A DNA stretch of 39,594 nucleotides. Source: Hyphomicrobiales bacterium (GTDB lineage: Bacteria; Pseudomonadota; Alphaproteobacteria; Rhizobiales; Rhizobiaceae). The stretch spans positions 3,470 to 43,063 of the forward strand of contig UBYA01000037.1 of assembly GCA_900469615.1 (NCBI GenBank). Reading direction: 5' to 3'. Within the stretch, counting starts at the first letter, position 1; each line of letters starts with the position of its first letter. Position numbers and translations under genes: made by a program. The notes under the pieces are model-generated. The model was not told the origin of the DNA and ran no database searches. It worked only from the letters and a program-made list of their open reading frames with translations. This document shows positions 39,583 to 39,594 of this stretch, piece after piece.

Positions 39583-39594
39583 CTGACGCCATTC

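Larger units (their letters stand above)
37699..39594 (-). mobile_element. Left end of a tRNA-Arg-associated integrative element (partial)
   Basis: The block consists of the tRNA gene, about 75 AT-richer bases with paired 11-bp direct repeats, and three overlapping minus-strand genes: recombinase, small HTH protein, small phage-type protein. The recombinase points toward the tRNA, the usual layout at an integrated island or prophage. The tRNA is intact. The far attachment site, expected to repeat the tRNA 3' part, lies outside the window, so boundaries, size and cargo are unknown. Confidence 0.75.

Noticed and set aside
1..39594. CRISPR arrays, rRNA genes, toxin-antitoxin pairs, restriction systems, insertion sequences with transposases
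   Set aside because: None seen: no regularly spaced repeat series, no rRNA sequence, and no translated frame with such family features.

Overview
The window looks like chromosome from a Rhizobium-type alphaproteobacterium (Rhizobiaceae). The evidence is high GC with strong third-position G/C bias, the aerobic cobaltochelatase pair CobS/CobT, alphaproteobacterial families (TIGR02302/DUF4175, DUF2125, DUF3108), dispersed intergenic repeats of rhizobial style, and protein sequences that I recognise as close to Rhizobium etli/leguminosarum/tropici. Species is not resolved. No database was consulted.

Layout. 1-4.8 kb: a small LptM-like lipoprotein, lysA (last step of lysine synthesis) and a large Gln-rich membrane protein, separated by mosaic repeats. 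4.8-6.7 kb, minus strand: a CheY-like receiver protein, hpt (purine salvage) and a membrane-anchored protein divergent from ftsE. 6.9-10.3 kb, plus strand: ftsE-ftsX, a DUF218 protein and a PlsC-type acyltransferase, i.e. an envelope and cell-division block. 10.3-15.3 kb: a ChaC-like cyclotransferase, a DUF2125 protein, and the operon hisC-tyrC-GNAT (aromatic/histidine biosynthesis) behind a methyltransferase gene. 15.3-17.8 kb: gloB, a DUF985 cupin and a secreted esterase. 17.8-22 kb: a DMT permease, a DUF3108 protein, rpmB with a clear promoter and terminator, a YhhQ-type queuosine-precursor transporter with a structured leader, and a phytase-like lipoprotein. 22-26.3 kb: cobS-cobT, an unusual J-domain protein and bolA. 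26.3-29.3 kb: aroK-aroB-corC, an overlapping operon. 29.5-33.5 kb, plus strand: a tiny membrane protein coupled to xerD, then accA, a YafK-type L,D-transpeptidase lipoprotein and a TusA-like protein. 33.7-37.6 kb: a His-rich COG0523 GTPase, a D,D-carboxypeptidase and an M20 amidohydrolase.

The last 1.9 kb differs. A tRNA-Arg(CCT) gene is followed by a tyrosine recombinase, a small HTH protein and a small phage-type protein, all on the minus strand with overlapping ends. This is the left edge of an integrative element (prophage or island) that runs off the window.

Most of the window is ordinary core genome, packed with gaps of 5-35 bp at convergent ends and 1-8 bp overlaps inside operons. I did not find a clear undescribed multi-gene system. 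The signals most worth testing are non-coding: a hairpin with an anti-Shine-Dalgarno loop before the queuosine transporter, three tandem palindromes before hisC, a hairpin-rich leader between accA and the transpeptidase gene, and the recombinase/tRNA junction with paired 11-bp direct repeats and a recombinase whose box II histidine is replaced by arginine.
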